Source: Candidatus Colimorpha enterica
Lineage (GTDB): Bacteria; Bacillota; Clostridia; Oscillospirales; CAG-272
Direction: 5' to 3'
Assembly: GCA_000433515.1 (NCBI GenBank)
Contig: FR891218.1
Location: 1 to 5,311 of the forward strand
DNA: 5,311 nt
Position 1 is the first letter of the stretch. Each line of letters opens with the position of its first letter. The position numbers and the translations under genes were made by a program. Below, one piece after another: positions 5,310 to 5,311 of this stretch. Below the pieces are notes generated by a model. That model saw only the letters and a list, made by a program, of their open reading frames with translations, searched no databases and was not told the DNA's origin.

Positions 5310-5311
5310 CT

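Overview
The window looks like chromosomal DNA of a Gram-positive Bacillota, most likely a Clostridia of the Ruminococcaceae/Oscillospirales kind. This rests on medium-high GC, strong AAGGAG-type ribosome binding sites, sigma-A-like promoters, U-rich intrinsic terminators, a FloT-like flotillin, and an RsgI-type anti-sigma protein behind an ECF sigma factor. No mobile element, CRISPR array, rRNA or tRNA was seen. The taxonomic call is inference from these traits.

Layout. On the + strand at the left, a complete flotillin gene (13-1422) ends at a strong stem-loop (1447-1493). That stem-loop has A and T tracts on both sides and probably also ends the convergent operon on the - strand. That operon is a two-gene signalling cassette: an ECF sigma factor (2999-3538), then, 12 bases later, a membrane-anchored anti-sigma protein (1535-2986). 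The anti-sigma protein has a short cytoplasmic head, one membrane span, an RsgI-type outer domain and three PepSY modules. Two of these modules are encoded by a perfect 170-bp direct repeat. A possible ECF-type promoter lies just upstream of the sigma gene.

The middle intergenic region (3539-4107) is not empty. It holds a complete-looking small - strand transcription unit: consensus -35, a reasonable -10, a small inverted repeat, a strong ribosome binding site, an ATG and an intrinsic terminator. The start codon is one base out of frame with a tail encoding a C-terminal membrane anchor (3735-3969). This is either a decayed surface-protein gene or a gene with a frameshift at its fourth codon.

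To the right is a membrane-anchored alpha/beta hydrolase on the - strand (4108-5049) with an intact Ser/Asp/His set. It is divergent from a second promoter, on the + strand, with an extended TATAAT -10. That promoter drives a hairpin-rich untranslated stretch (about 5166-5309) ending in a terminator-like stem and T run at the window edge. I could not assign the stretch to a known riboswitch or small RNA.

How they fit together. The sigma/anti-sigma pair is an envelope-sensing switch. The flotillin and hydrolase are separate membrane-associated housekeeping or stress genes, with no sequence proof that the sigma factor controls them.
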